Below are positions 15,797 to 24,148 of a stretch of DNA of 64,000 bases, in pieces. The notes under the pieces were generated by a model that worked only from the letters and a program-made list of their open reading frames with translations, did not search any database and was not told the DNA's origin. How positions within the stretch are numbered: position 1 is the stretch's first letter; every line of letters begins with the position of its first letter. Where the stretch lies: the NCBI RefSeq assembly GCF_051486985.1, contig NZ_JAHVDV010000027.1:1-64000 (forward strand), read 5' to 3'. This DNA comes from CBFFRJ01 sp051486985. GTDB taxonomy: Bacteria > Pseudomonadota > Gammaproteobacteria > Enterobacterales > Enterobacteriaceae. Made by a program: the position numbers and the translations under genes.

Positions 15797-16120
15797 TCAC
15801 GGCTTACTCCCGGGTGCTACGCTCGCCCGTCTGCCAGGCTGTGCACGCCAGGCTTTCACCATTTCCGGTGTGACCTCACTGACATAGCAGATAGGGGCGT
15901 AGCCGCCGGGTTTGCTCCAGGCGCTTCGCTTACCGCAAAGGCTACCATTTCGGGTTTGATTAAAGGGACAAGCACAGGGACCGGGATAGGCGGCAATAGA
16001 AACCTCAACAATCCGCTTTTTAATTTGCTCATCGTTAATTGGCGTTACGGCATGGCTGTAGGCGGCAGCAAAAACACCAACTGTCACAAAAAAGATTGCC
16101 ACCAGGTTTCTGTATCTCAT
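15797..16120 (-). CDS. Secreted cysteine-rich small protein of unknown function
   Basis: A 107-residue protein. An N-terminal signal peptide (about residues 1-24, ending SHA) precedes a mature part with a compact cysteine motif, CACPFN, then C and C at NGSLCGKRS and APICYVSEVTPEMV. I recall similar CACP-x-N / CGGRSAYS-type proteins of unknown function across proteobacteria, but I cannot name a family. The start at 16120 follows AGGACAG. The four cysteines suggest two disulfides in the periplasm or outside the cell. Neighbours give no functional clue. Confidence 0.7.
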   Translation of the reverse strand: MRYRNLVAIFFVTVGVFAAAYSHAVTPINDEQIKKRIVEVSIAAYPGPCACPFNQTRNGSLCGKRSAWSKPGGYAPICYVSEVTPEMVKAWRAQPGRRASVAPGSKP

Positions 16121-16397
16121 CGTCTGTCCTGTAGCAGAAGCATCCACGTTTTATTTCGATTATAAGGTAATCGGTCCTGATGACCTCGCGAACGACCGGC
16201 CTTGTTCTCAGGGCATAAACGTAGCGCGCGTTAATTTAACTTAAAGCTCAATATAATCAGTCATTCAACTTTTTGAATTAACCTGTACTGAGAATGTCTC
16301 ATTATTTACGGCTTATCCCCCTGCTCTTCTTTAGCGCACAGGCAGCATTTTTGATATTCTTTACGGGTAAGAAATCATTTTATACAGGGTTAATGCT

Positions 16398-16838
16398 ATG
16401 CAAAAGTTTGACGATCTGTGGCATGCCATAGAATTACGAGTGTGTGAAAACAATGACATCACACACGAGGATATGACCAACGACGACAGCGTAAGGGGTA
16501 ACGCCGCCAAACAGCGCATCGCACATATTTTCATTCTGGAAGTTCTGCTCTCACGCCACCGTGAAAAATATGCCAGCCCTTATGTCTCGCTGGCTGGTGA
16601 GGAAGCGCTTTACCACCTTATTTTTAAGCGTACCGGCTGGAAACCCTTTGAAGTTAAACAGCTCTCTTTCAGCGACGCTATGTTTGTTATCTCTGAACTC
16701 TTTCGCGAAGAGAACCTGCCTGCTGATGTACGCGGCATCCTGCGTGCCAACGGCTTACGCGATCAGCCTTATTCCTTATATGATTTCTCAGAAAAGGACT
16801 GGGCACCACGGGAAAATGAAAATATCCTGAAACGATAG
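16398..16838 (+). CDS. Hypothetical cytoplasmic protein
   Basis: A 146-residue protein that I do not recognise. It is soluble, mainly helical and acidic at the start (NNDITHEDMTNDD), with no signal peptide or membrane segment. The ATG at 16398 is preceded by CAGGG at about 8 bases. It stands alone, separated by 277 bases from the divergent cysteine-rich gene and convergent with the next gene. Codon use looks ordinary for this genome, which supports a real gene. Confidence 0.65.
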   Translation: MQKFDDLWHAIELRVCENNDITHEDMTNDDSVRGNAAKQRIAHIFILEVLLSRHREKYASPYVSLAGEEALYHLIFKRTGWKPFEVKQLSFSDAMFVISELFREENLPADVRGILRANGLRDQPYSLYDFSEKDWAPRENENILKR

Positions 16839-16865
16839 CCTGCACATACTTATAATGTTAAGGGC

Positions 16866-17201
16866 TTATTTGGCCCTTATTCTTTTGCCGCCATCAATAT
16901 TCAGAATCTGACTAATAACAGCAATACCCTGCCTGAAACTGGACATAAGCCCTGCCAGCGCATCTGTTTTTTGGGCAGTTAAATAAGAAATGGTGGATGC
17001 CTCCTCTCCTTCAGGCAAACTCTCTATCCGTGCAAAATGAAACTCTTCCCCTTCACAAAAATAGGTTTCAATCGGCAGCATATAACCAGCATGACCTGGA
17101 ACTTCTGCGCTGTTGAACCAGGTAATGCTTTTCTGATCATCATCAACCGTCAAATACTCAGGCGCACCGCCGGGTATCAGTATCACCACTAACTTACTCA
17201 T
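16866..17201 (-). CDS. Hypothetical protein
   Basis: A 111-residue protein with a beta-rich N-terminal part beginning SKLVVILIPGGAPEYLTVDDDQ and a helical C-terminus. I do not recognise the family. The start codon is preceded by GGGGAT at about 8 bases. It converges on the hypothetical gene at 16398-16838 with a 27-base gap. No membrane segment or signal peptide is seen. Confidence 0.6.
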   Translation of the reverse strand: MSKLVVILIPGGAPEYLTVDDDQKSITWFNSAEVPGHAGYMLPIETYFCEGEEFHFARIESLPEGEEASTISYLTAQKTDALAGLMSSFRQGIAVISQILNIDGGKRIRAK

Positions 17202-17780
17202 TAAATTATCCCCAGCCCGATGAAAAAACGCGACATTATCAGTAGCAGGCCGTGACGATTCGTTGTCGGATCAATTAACTTAATATGACAATAAGGCCAG
17301 ATAAGGTCTGTCTACGGTTCGTCTTGTTTTATATTTTATGAAACGCCTTAATACTGCTGGTGCAGGAAACGTACCATTAGAGATAAACTATCTTTACGTT
17401 TATTGACAGTAGCAAAAAGATAAATCGTGAGAATTACCGCAATATTTATATCGTTATTCGATTTTTGCAATAAAGCCGATAACGCTCCTATTACATTCTT
17501 GATGATATGGCCGGGTGCGTCATCACTGCCGGTGAAGCACCTGCTCTTTCACTCTCTTGAACCACTCTATCCCATCGCGTGGCCAGCGTCCGCCATGCTT
17601 TTCTTTCCCCTGACGTTCACTTGTAACAAGGGTGCAGACGAGGAAGCCTATAAAGTTTAAGAGCTTGAAAAGGACGACGACTGATACTTTAATGACACCG
17701 ACCTGCCAGCTGTGCCGTTCCCGGGGCTAACGTTGCGGGTTTAACGGCCAAAGCGCATCAATAATAAAGAGAAATCAACC
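17202..17780. other. Gene-poor 579-base gap
   Basis: No convincing gene is visible. A 77-codon frame starting with GTG at 17427 has no good ribosome site and an unusual composition, so I treat it as chance. The left half is AT-rich and should hold the promoter of the gene ending at 16866. The right end, with AAAGAGAAATC before 17781, holds the ribosome site of the next gene. Confidence 0.5.
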
Positions 17781-18401
17781 ATGAGTTCAGATTACAAAGG
17801 CAAGAACGTTTTCGGTGCGGATATTTACCAGGGCTCGGACGGGATTTATCACACACAAGAGGAAGCGGACAGAACCTGGCGTTCTGATTATAAAAATCAG
17901 GACGACAGCACTGACACTCCCCCTGCCTGGCAAAGCACGCCTGCTGCTGCCCCGACACAAAGTCCCTTCGGCACCCCAGGCACCGGCACTTCCGCAGGCA
18001 TGTCTGACACGTTCAAAAATCGCCTGTGGGGCGTGGTGTTATGTGTGGTGGGAAGCTGGGCTATTACATCGCTTATCCTGGCGGTCCCATACAGTTATCA
18101 GCCGCCCGGTCTGTTATTCCGCCTCCTTTCCCTGCTGTCGTTAGTAGTATTCTGGCCTGCTCGTATCCTTATCGCCCTGATGGCAGACAAAGCGCTTCCC
18201 TGGCTCGGTTTACTGTTCCCGCTTGTGTCACTGGCTAATATGTTATGGCTTGGTCTGGTGGGCAAATTTTTGCTGAAAAAAGAGAAAGCATTGAAGGTTT
18301 TTGGCCTTAAGCATAAAAAATACCGCCAGCTTTCCTGGGTTAAAGTCTCGCTGTTACTGCTGGCCGTTCAGCTTGTATTGGCGCTGGCATCAAGGTTGTA
18401 G
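17781..18401 (+). CDS. Predicted membrane protein of unknown function
   Basis: A 206-residue protein. A polar N-terminal part (1-75) contains GKNVFGADIYQGSDGIYHT followed by a Pro/Thr/Ser-rich linker. Four hydrophobic segments follow (about 83-104, 108-130, 137-162 and 186-205). A lysine-rich loop (LLKKEKALKVFGLKHKKYRQ) sits before the last segment. I do not recognise the family. The leading Tyr/Asp-rich repeat-like part resembles short surface-exposed motifs, but no role can be assigned. It converges on patD. Confidence 0.65.
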   Translation: MSSDYKGKNVFGADIYQGSDGIYHTQEEADRTWRSDYKNQDDSTDTPPAWQSTPAAAPTQSPFGTPGTGTSAGMSDTFKNRLWGVVLCVVGSWAITSLILAVPYSYQPPGLLFRLLSLLSLVVFWPARILIALMADKALPWLGLLFPLVSLANMLWLGLVGKFLLKKEKALKVFGLKHKKYRQLSWVKVSLLLLAVQLVLALASRL

Positions 18402-18410
18402 TCGTGAGTA

Positions 18411-18441
18411 CGGGTGTCAGGGCATGCTGCCCCGACACCCG
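18411..18441. terminator. Hairpin between convergent genes
   Basis: CGGGTGTC (18411-18418) pairs with GACACCCG (18434-18441), and an inner GGGCA/TGCCC extends the stem past a single mismatch. It lies between the convergent gene at 17781-18401 and patD, so it probably ends one or both transcripts. Confidence 0.6.
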
Positions 18442-18448
18442 CAGCCCG

Positions 18449-19873
18449 TTAATGTTTTATCATTACGTGACGCACCACGGTGTAATCTTCCAGCCCATAG
18501 ACTGACATATCCTTGCCGTAACCGGAGAGTTTCTGCCCCCCGTGCGGCATCTCGCTGACCAGCATAAAGTGCGTATTAACCCAGGTACAGCCATATTGCA
18601 GCCTGGCGCTCAGGCGATGCGCCCGGCCAACGTCTTTTGTCCAGACAGAAGACGCCAGTCCGTACTGTGAATCGTTGGCCCACCCCAGCACCTGCTCTTC
18701 GTCATCAAAGAGGGTGACGCTCACCACCGGCCCGAAGACTTCACGTTGCACAATAGCATCGTCCTGTTTTGCGCCCGCAAGCAGGGTTGGTTCAAAGTAA
18801 TAACCCGCTCCGTCACGTTTTTTACCTCCGGTGACGACGTTGATGTGTGCCAGTGCTTTTGCATCCTCCACTGCTTTAGCCACTCGCGCCAGGTGGGCTG
18901 CTGAACTTAACGGCCCAAGCTCAGTGGTGGCATCTTCCGGTGCGCCCATTTTCAGGCTGGCGACCGCCGCACCGAGTTTTTCCACAAGCTGGTCATAAAT
19001 TCCCTTTTGCGCATAAATACGGCAGGCAGCAGTGCAATCCTGCCCGGCGTTATAAAAACCAAAGGTCCGCACGCCTTCCACAACCGCATCCAGATCGGCA
19101 TCATCAAACACAATAACCGGTGCTTTGCCGCCTAACTCCATATGGGTGCGCTTAATCGAGGGGGCGGTGTGGCTGATGATATGCTCACCGGTTGCAAACG
19201 AACCCGTCAGAGAGACCATGCGCACTTTTTCATGACCGGTAAGGGGGTCGCCGACGGTTGTGCCGCGACCGAAGAGTACGTTGAGCACACCTGGCGGGAA
19301 AATATCCTTTGCCAGTTCCGCCAGACGAAGCGCGGTGAGCGGTGTAATTTCCGATGGTTTAATGACTACGCAGTTACCGGCCGCCAGTGCCGGAGCAAGC
19401 TTCCAGGCGGCCATCATCAGCGGGTAGTTCCAGGGGGCAATAGAGGCAACGACCCCAACCGGATCGCGGCGAATCATCGAGGTGTGTCCTTCCAGATATT
19501 CCCCCGCCGCCAGCCCGTTCATACAGCGAGCCGCGCCGGCAAAGAAGCGAAACACGTCCACCACGGCAGGTATCTCATCATTAAGCGCGCAGTGCAACGG
19601 CTTGCCGCAGTTGAGCGATTCAAGTGTCGCCAGTGCTTCTGCATTGTCTTCAATCACCTGCGCCAGCTCAAGCAGACAGGCCGCGCGCGTTTTCGGGCTG
19701 GTCTGCCCCCAGCTTTTAAAAGCCGCATCCGCTGCCAGAACCGCGGCATCGACCTGCGAAGGGGAAGCTTCCGCTATCTCCAGCAACACCTCACCGGTAG
19801 CCGGATTATAAACGGCCTGCTTTTCCCCTTCGCCGTTGACCAGTTGGCCATTGATAAATAATTGATGTTGCAT
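18449..19873 (-). CDS. patD: Gamma-aminobutyraldehyde dehydrogenase PatD
   Basis: A 474-residue NAD-dependent aldehyde dehydrogenase, matching E. coli PatD (YdcW) in length and across the whole sequence. It oxidises 4-aminobutanal to 4-aminobutanoate in putrescine breakdown. The active-site region shows MELGGKAPVIVFDDAD and the catalytic Cys in YNAGQDCTAACRIYA. It is the last gene of ydcSTUV-patD, 25 bases after ydcV, and the linkage suggests that the transporter delivers putrescine or a related amine. Confidence 0.97.
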   Translation of the reverse strand: MQHQLFINGQLVNGEGEKQAVYNPATGEVLLEIAEASPSQVDAAVLAADAAFKSWGQTSPKTRAACLLELAQVIEDNAEALATLESLNCGKPLHCALNDEIPAVVDVFRFFAGAARCMNGLAAGEYLEGHTSMIRRDPVGVVASIAPWNYPLMMAAWKLAPALAAGNCVVIKPSEITPLTALRLAELAKDIFPPGVLNVLFGRGTTVGDPLTGHEKVRMVSLTGSFATGEHIISHTAPSIKRTHMELGGKAPVIVFDDADLDAVVEGVRTFGFYNAGQDCTAACRIYAQKGIYDQLVEKLGAAVASLKMGAPEDATTELGPLSSAAHLARVAKAVEDAKALAHINVVTGGKKRDGAGYYFEPTLLAGAKQDDAIVQREVFGPVVSVTLFDDEEQVLGWANDSQYGLASSVWTKDVGRAHRLSARLQYGCTWVNTHFMLVSEMPHGGQKLSGYGKDMSVYGLEDYTVVRHVMIKH

Positions 19874-19898
19874 AGGGCTATCCTTATTAAGTTGTCAG

Positions 19899-20705
19899 TT
19901 ATTTGCCGGAACCAGCGACGGTTTCACCGTCACGGGTCAGCCACCACGCGCCCAGGATAGGCAGCGCCGTCGCCAGCATGACCAGCAGAGCCACCACGTT
20001 TGTGACCGGAACATCACGCGGCCGGCCCAACTGATTTAACAGCCAGAGCGGTAAGGTACGTTCATGACCGGCGGTAAACGTCGTCACGATAATTTCGTCA
20101 AACGATAGCGCGAACGCCAGCATGCCTCCGGCCAGCAGAGCCGACCCCAGGTTTGGCAGCACCACATAACGGAAGGTCTGCCAGGCGTTCGCCCCAAGAT
20201 CCATCGAGGCCTCCACAAGACTCCAGGAGGTACGGCGAAAACGGGCAATGACGTTATTGAAGACCACCACTACGCAGAAAGTCGCATGGCCTGTCACTAT
20301 GGTGAAAAAACCCGGTTCCAGATCCACCGTCTTAAAGGCCGTCAGCAGCGCCAGCCCCGTCACGATGCCGGGCAATGCAATAGGCAACATTAGCAACAGC
20401 GAGATGGCATTCCTCCCAAAGAATGTGCTTCGCCAGAGAGCCATTGCAGCAAGCGTGCCAAGGAGCAGTGCAATTAAAGTCGCCAGTGCTGCCACTTTAA
20501 GTGACAGTGTCACCGCATCGAGAATATCTCCCCTTGTCGCCGCTACGCTGAACCATTTGAGCGTCAGCCCCTGCGGCGGGAAACTGAATGCGGCCTCTTC
20601 GGTATTAAAAGCATAGATGGCGATTATCAATAACGGGAAGTGCAGAAAGAGCACGCCCCCCCATGCCGCCACTTTCAGAAACCAGGGTGCGCTTTCAGAG
20701 TGCAT
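19899..20705 (-). CDS. ydcV: ABC transporter permease YdcV
   Basis: A 268-residue inner-membrane permease of the PotC family with about six membrane segments and the EAA loop (EASMDLGANAWQTFRYVVLP). It matches E. coli YdcV from MHSE onward, so the start at 20705 is preferred to an in-frame ATG four codons upstream. It overlaps ydcU by 11 bases. With YdcU it forms the channel of a putrescine/spermidine-type importer. Confidence 0.95.
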   Translation of the reverse strand: MHSESAPWFLKVAAWGGVLFLHFPLLIIAIYAFNTEEAAFSFPPQGLTLKWFSVAATRGDILDAVTLSLKVAALATLIALLLGTLAAMALWRSTFFGRNAISLLLMLPIALPGIVTGLALLTAFKTVDLEPGFFTIVTGHATFCVVVVFNNVIARFRRTSWSLVEASMDLGANAWQTFRYVVLPNLGSALLAGGMLAFALSFDEIIVTTFTAGHERTLPLWLLNQLGRPRDVPVTNVVALLVMLATALPILGAWWLTRDGETVAGSGK

Positions 20706-21627
20706 CGAATGCTCCAAGACGTTTCACAAACGACAAATAAAGGGCAATCAACAGGATGGGCACCAGGGTAAAGGCGGCGGCCATTGGCATATTGCCGATC
20801 GCTCCCTGTTGGGAATAGACCATGTTGCCAATGAAATAGCCGGGGGGGCCGACCAGTTGCGGAACGATGAAATCACCGAGCGTCAGTGAAAAGGTAAAAA
20901 TTGATCCTGCCGCCACACCCGGTATCGCCAGCGGGAGAACGACATGACGAAAGGTTTGCCGGGGTGTCGCGCCCAGATCGGCAGAAGCCTGCAACAGGGA
21001 GGGCGGCAGCCGTTCCAGCGCGGCCTGCACCGGGAGGATCATAAACGGCAGCCAGATGTAGACAAACACCAGGAATCGCCCCAGTCCCGAAGTCGATAAG
21101 GTATTACCACCAATACCAGGAAGCGTTAATAATGCAGCCAGCAACGGCTCCAGCCCCAGATGGCTTAAAAACCATCGGGCGACGCCATCTTTAGCCAGCA
21201 GTAACGTCCAGGCATAGGCCTTTACGATATAGCTCGCCCACATCGGGAGCATGACCGCGATATAAAAGAACGCTTTCCATTTCCCGCTGGTATATCTCGC
21301 CATAAACCAGGCCATCGGAAAGGCCAGAATGGCGCTGGCGAGGGTGACTGCAACCGCCATTGTCAAGGTGCGCAGAATGATGTCGTAATTGGACGGGTTG
21401 AAGAGCGCCCATAAATTTGCCAGCGTCAGATCCGGCGTCACCGACATGGTGAAGTCGTCAAAGGTATAAAACCCCTGCCAGAGGAGAGTAAGCAGCGAGC
21501 CAAAATAGACGATGCCGAACCACATCAGCGGGCCAAACAATAACAGGAACAAACCCAGCGAGGGCCTGCGCCAGAAGAAACGACTCAGACGTCCGGGTGC
21601 CGGTTGAGGATAAACGCGCGCGTCCAT
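20695..21627 (-). CDS. ydcU: ABC transporter permease YdcU
   Basis: A 310-residue permease of the PotB family with about six membrane helices and an EAA-type loop (QASADLGATPRQTFRHVVLP). The start at 21627 lies one base after the ydcT stop (TGA-T-ATG), which makes it the natural coupled start. It overlaps ydcV at its 3' end. Partner of YdcV in the ydcSTUV importer. Confidence 0.95.
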   Translation of the reverse strand: MDARVYPQPAPGRLSRFFWRRPSLGLFLLLFGPLMWFGIVYFGSLLTLLWQGFYTFDDFTMSVTPDLTLANLWALFNPSNYDIILRTLTMAVAVTLASAILAFPMAWFMARYTSGKWKAFFYIAVMLPMWASYIVKAYAWTLLLAKDGVARWFLSHLGLEPLLAALLTLPGIGGNTLSTSGLGRFLVFVYIWLPFMILPVQAALERLPPSLLQASADLGATPRQTFRHVVLPLAIPGVAAGSIFTFSLTLGDFIVPQLVGPPGYFIGNMVYSQQGAIGNMPMAAAFTLVPILLIALYLSFVKRLGAFDAL

Positions 21628-21628
21628 A

Positions 21629-22642
21629 TCAGGCGACTCCCTGCAACGGCACCATTGCGTCACGCGACCAGGAGGCCAGCACCCTCTGGCCCGGCTCCAG
21701 TGAGGGTGGTAACAGGGCGTCTGAAAGGTTCGGCTGGGTCACCAACAGCTTGACGCCGTCGGCCAGTTTCAGTTCAAAACGCGTGGCGGCTCCCTGATAT
21801 TGCACGGCCTGCACCACGCCCTGAACCTGAACCTCTCCAGGCTGGTTCAGCCGGATATGTTCAGGTCTTAGTGAGAATGTACCCTGCATGGCACAAAGTT
21901 TTCCGGCAAGGGTGTTATCAAACACATTTGACGTCCCCACAAACCCGGCCACAAAGGGGGTGCGGGGGCGCAGATAGAGCTCACGCGGCGTATCCACCTG
22001 CTCTATCCTGCCATTATTAAAGACCGCGACCCGATCGGACATCGACAGGGCTTCCCCCTGGTCGTGGGTGACAAAAATAAAGGTGATGCCCAGATCCTGC
22101 TGCAGTTTTTTTAGCTCAAACTGCATCTGTTCACGCAGTTTTAAATCCAGCGCCCCCAGGGGTTCGTCAAGTAACAGCACGCGGGGTCGATTGACCAGCG
22201 CACGGGCGATGGCGACACGTTGCCGCTGACCACCGGAGAGTTGCGATGGTTTACGGGCATGAACAAAATCCAGCGCCACCTTCTCCAGCGCCTCACGGGC
22301 ACTGGCATGACGCGTTTTTTTATCGACGCCTTTGACCATTAAACCGTAGGCAACGTTATCGAGAATCGACATATGCGGAAAGAGCGCGTAGTCCTGAAAG
22401 ACCGTGTTGACGTCACGCTCCCAGGGGGGCAGTTCGCTGGCTTCGCGCCCGAAGATACGGATAGCGCCGCCACTTAACTGTTCAAAGCCTGCAACCAGCC
22501 GCAGGCAGGTGGTTTTGCCGGAGCCGGATGGCCCCAGCATTGAGAAAAATTCGCCGTCATTCACCACCAGACTGACGCCGTCCACCGCGCGGATATCACC
22601 GTACAACCGCGAGACATCCTGAAATTCTACCGCGTAAGTCAT
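21629..22642 (-). CDS. ydcT: ABC transporter ATP-binding protein YdcT
   Basis: A 337-residue ATPase of the PotA family. Walker A is GPSGSGKTT, the signature is LSGGQRQRVAIARAL and Walker B is VLLLDEPLGALD. The C-terminal TOBE-like domain fits the polyamine/opine group. The gene lies 17 bases after ydcS and is coupled to ydcU. It energises the YdcUV channel. Confidence 0.96.
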   Translation of the reverse strand: MTYAVEFQDVSRLYGDIRAVDGVSLVVNDGEFFSMLGPSGSGKTTCLRLVAGFEQLSGGAIRIFGREASELPPWERDVNTVFQDYALFPHMSILDNVAYGLMVKGVDKKTRHASAREALEKVALDFVHARKPSQLSGGQRQRVAIARALVNRPRVLLLDEPLGALDLKLREQMQFELKKLQQDLGITFIFVTHDQGEALSMSDRVAVFNNGRIEQVDTPRELYLRPRTPFVAGFVGTSNVFDNTLAGKLCAMQGTFSLRPEHIRLNQPGEVQVQGVVQAVQYQGAATRFELKLADGVKLLVTQPNLSDALLPPSLEPGQRVLASWSRDAMVPLQGVA

Positions 22643-22659
22643 GCAAAGCTCCCGCCCGG

Positions 22660-23802
22660 TTAACGTCCACCCATAATGGCAATATAATCCTGGGTCCAGC
22701 GGCTGTACGGTACATACTTGCCGCCCTCAGCGGTCGGGGTCTTCCAGAACGCGATCTTGTCAAAGAAGCTGTAACCGTTGGTTTCACATCCTTTTTCCCC
22801 CAGCAGTTCGCTGGCTTTGCACCCCTGTGGCACCACCGGCAGCGAGCCGAACCAGGCGGCAACGTCCCCCTGCACTTTCGGCGTCAGCGACCAGTTCATC
22901 CACTTGTAGGCGCAGTTAGGGTGTTTGGCCTGAGCATGCAGCATGGTGGTATCCGCCCAGCCGGTGACCCCCTCTTTCGGGAACACGGTAGCAATCGGCT
23001 GTTTTTCTGCTTTGAGCGCATTGGCCTGATAGGGCCAGGCGCTGGAGGCGACCACCCCTTCGTTTTTAAAATCACTCATCTGCACGGTAGTGTCATGCCA
23101 GTAGCGGTGAATCAGGCCATGCTGAGCGCGCAGCACGTTGAGTACCGCCTGATACTGGGCTTCAGTGAGCTGGTAAGGATCTTTAATACCTGACTGCGGC
23201 TGGGTTGCTTTCACAAACAGCGCCGCATCAGCAATATAGATAGGGCCGTCGTAGGCCTGAACACGACCCTGATTGCTCTTGCCGTCCGGCAAATCCTGTT
23301 TCACAAAAATCACTGCCCAGCTGTCCGGCGGTGTCGGGAAGGTGTTGGTGTTATACATCAGCAGATTTGGCCCCCACTGGTAGGGTGTGCCATAAACCTT
23401 GCCGCCTACGTTAAACCATTCCCCTTTTTCAATTTGCGGATCCAGGGTCTTCCAGTTGGCAATGAGCGCGGTGTTTATCGGCTGGACGCGTTTGCCCATG
23501 ATCAGGCGCAGCGAGGCGTCACCAGAGGCGGTCACCAGGTCATAGCCGCCTTTCGCCATCAGGCTTACCATCTCATCGGACGTGGCGGCGGTTTTTACGT
23601 TGACGGCACAACCACTCTCTTTTTCGAAGGCCGTCACCCAGTCGTAGGCCTTATCGGTTTGGCCCCGCTCGATGTATCCCGGCCAGGCGATAATATCCAG
23701 CCGCCCTTCTCCTTTGCCAATTTCTGTCGGTTCAGCAGCCTGTGCAGTTGCGATGGTCATGCCCAGCGCACCAAGGCAGCTCAGGGCAAATTTCTTGCTC
23801 AT
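22660..23802 (-). CDS. ydcS: ABC transporter binding protein YdcS
   Basis: A 380-residue periplasmic binding protein with a signal peptide ending near AQAAEP. It matches E. coli YdcS, an RpoS-controlled protein of the PotD/PotF-like family that has also been reported to synthesise complexed polyhydroxybutyrate. It is the first gene of ydcSTUV-patD, and a sigmaS-like -10 element lies upstream. The ligand is probably putrescine or a related amine, inferred from patD. Two cysteines near GCKASELLGEKGCETN may form a disulfide. Confidence 0.95.
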   Translation of the reverse strand: MSKKFALSCLGALGMTIATAQAAEPTEIGKGEGRLDIIAWPGYIERGQTDKAYDWVTAFEKESGCAVNVKTAATSDEMVSLMAKGGYDLVTASGDASLRLIMGKRVQPINTALIANWKTLDPQIEKGEWFNVGGKVYGTPYQWGPNLLMYNTNTFPTPPDSWAVIFVKQDLPDGKSNQGRVQAYDGPIYIADAALFVKATQPQSGIKDPYQLTEAQYQAVLNVLRAQHGLIHRYWHDTTVQMSDFKNEGVVASSAWPYQANALKAEKQPIATVFPKEGVTGWADTTMLHAQAKHPNCAYKWMNWSLTPKVQGDVAAWFGSLPVVPQGCKASELLGEKGCETNGYSFFDKIAFWKTPTAEGGKYVPYSRWTQDYIAIMGGR

Positions 23803-23976
23803 ACGTTTTACTCCTGTCGCAATGAAATGAGCGGCCGCCCTGCCGTAAAAATATCTCCTGTTTTAAAAGTAGACGGCTGCCTGACGCGCCGAACCCCACC
23901 CGCGAGAAATTTCGCGATGTTGTGACCGGTAGCGCACTGCCTTAAGGGATGAAGCCTCAGGTGGTCCGTCTTTTGG

Positions 23977-23983
23977 AGTATAG
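23977..23983 (-). promoter_or_regulatory. SigmaS-like -10 element upstream of ydcS
   Basis: On the minus strand CTATACT (23977-23983) equals the extended RpoS -10 consensus, about 170 bases before the ydcS start. E. coli ydcS is known to be RpoS-dependent. The remaining part of the 346-base gap between ydcS and ydcR shows no gene. The distance to the start codon implies a long leader, so the assignment is tentative. Confidence 0.45.
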
Positions 23984-24148
23984 ACAACAGGTTAGCGGGG
24001 AAAAGCACTGCCTGTGAGCTATGCGAATTTCGTATGAATAGGTTAGTGGGGAGTAAAGAAAATAATGAAGCGCTTCTTTATTTTTTATTCTGCTTATTTC
24101 TGAATAAAGAAGAACGCATTGTGAAAATAAGAAGCATGCCGGACAGTT

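Noticed and set aside
17427..17660. 77-codon plus-strand gene in the 579-base gap
   Set aside because: GTG start with a poor ribosome site, no recognisable domain and a composition unlike neighbours; kept only as a note.
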